NCBI GenBank assembly: GCA_023700845.1
Contig: JAMPYD010000024.1
Span: 1 to 12,993, forward strand
Direction: 5' to 3'
DNA: 12,993 bases
Source of the DNA: Elusimicrobiota bacterium
GTDB taxonomy: Bacteria > Elusimicrobiota > Elusimicrobia > UBA1565 > UBA9628
Shown: positions 12,984-12,993 of the stretch, piece by piece
Layout: every line of letters begins with the position of its first letter
Position numbering within the stretch: the first letter of the stretch is position 1
Position numbers and translations under genes: made by a program
The notes under the pieces: model-generated
Told to the model about the DNA's origin: nothing
The model's input: the letters and a program-made list of their open reading frames with translations, nothing else
The model's database searches: none

Positions 12984-12993
12984 GAAACGAAGC

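Noticed and set aside
1..12993. CRISPR arrays, tRNA/rRNA genes, transposons, att sites, phage or defence genes
   Set aside because: I saw no spaced direct repeats, tRNA-like cloverleaf, transposase or integrase motifs, or defence-system domains on either strand.

Overview
The window is about 13 kb of GC-rich (roughly 70%), densely packed bacterial DNA with twelve protein-coding genes and very little intergenic space. Two lipoprotein signals with lipoboxes, a periplasmic substrate-binding protein and a secreted octaheme cytochrome point to a diderm bacterium. A 64-residue histone-fold protein, the high GC and the leaderless-looking starts would suit a groundwater-type Elusimicrobiota or another histone-bearing phylum (Bdellovibrionota and relatives). 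The phylum is inference; the window has no rRNA or other phylogenetic marker.

Left part (1-4700, minus strand): an octaheme c-type cytochrome of the hydroxylamine oxidoreductase (HAO) family runs off the left edge, with a perfect inverted repeat just upstream of its start. Next comes a two-gene unit: a lipoprotein fusing HEAT repeats to a cyclophilin prolyl isomerase, then an orphan family-5 (peptide-type) substrate-binding protein with no permease genes beside it.

Middle part (4730-11291, plus strand): a compact run in which most genes overlap or nearly touch. It starts with an unrecognised lipoprotein and a short atypical SDR protein. The threonine branch of the aspartate family follows: homoserine dehydrogenase (hom), threonine synthase (thrC), homoserine kinase (thrB) and a monofunctional aspartokinase (lysC). 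A DnaQ-type exonuclease ends the run. Together lysC, hom, thrB and thrC convert aspartate to threonine except for the aspartate-semialdehyde dehydrogenase step (asd), which is not here. ACT domains on LysC and Hom suggest feedback control by end products. lysC carries a strong internal ribosome binding site and in-frame ATG at the start of its ACT region, as expected for an alpha/beta aspartokinase.

Right part (11288-12993): a membrane GT-C glycosyltransferase on the minus strand shares a CTAG stop tetranucleotide with the exonuclease gene. It is divergent from the histone-fold gene on the plus strand. The two promoters appear to flank a 17-bp palindrome.

The most interesting signals are the bacterial histone and its promoter region, a recurring TAnAAT-N6-start arrangement that predicts leaderless mRNAs at three genes, and the internal beta-subunit start in lysC. 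I found no CRISPR array, tRNA, rRNA, insertion sequence or defence system.
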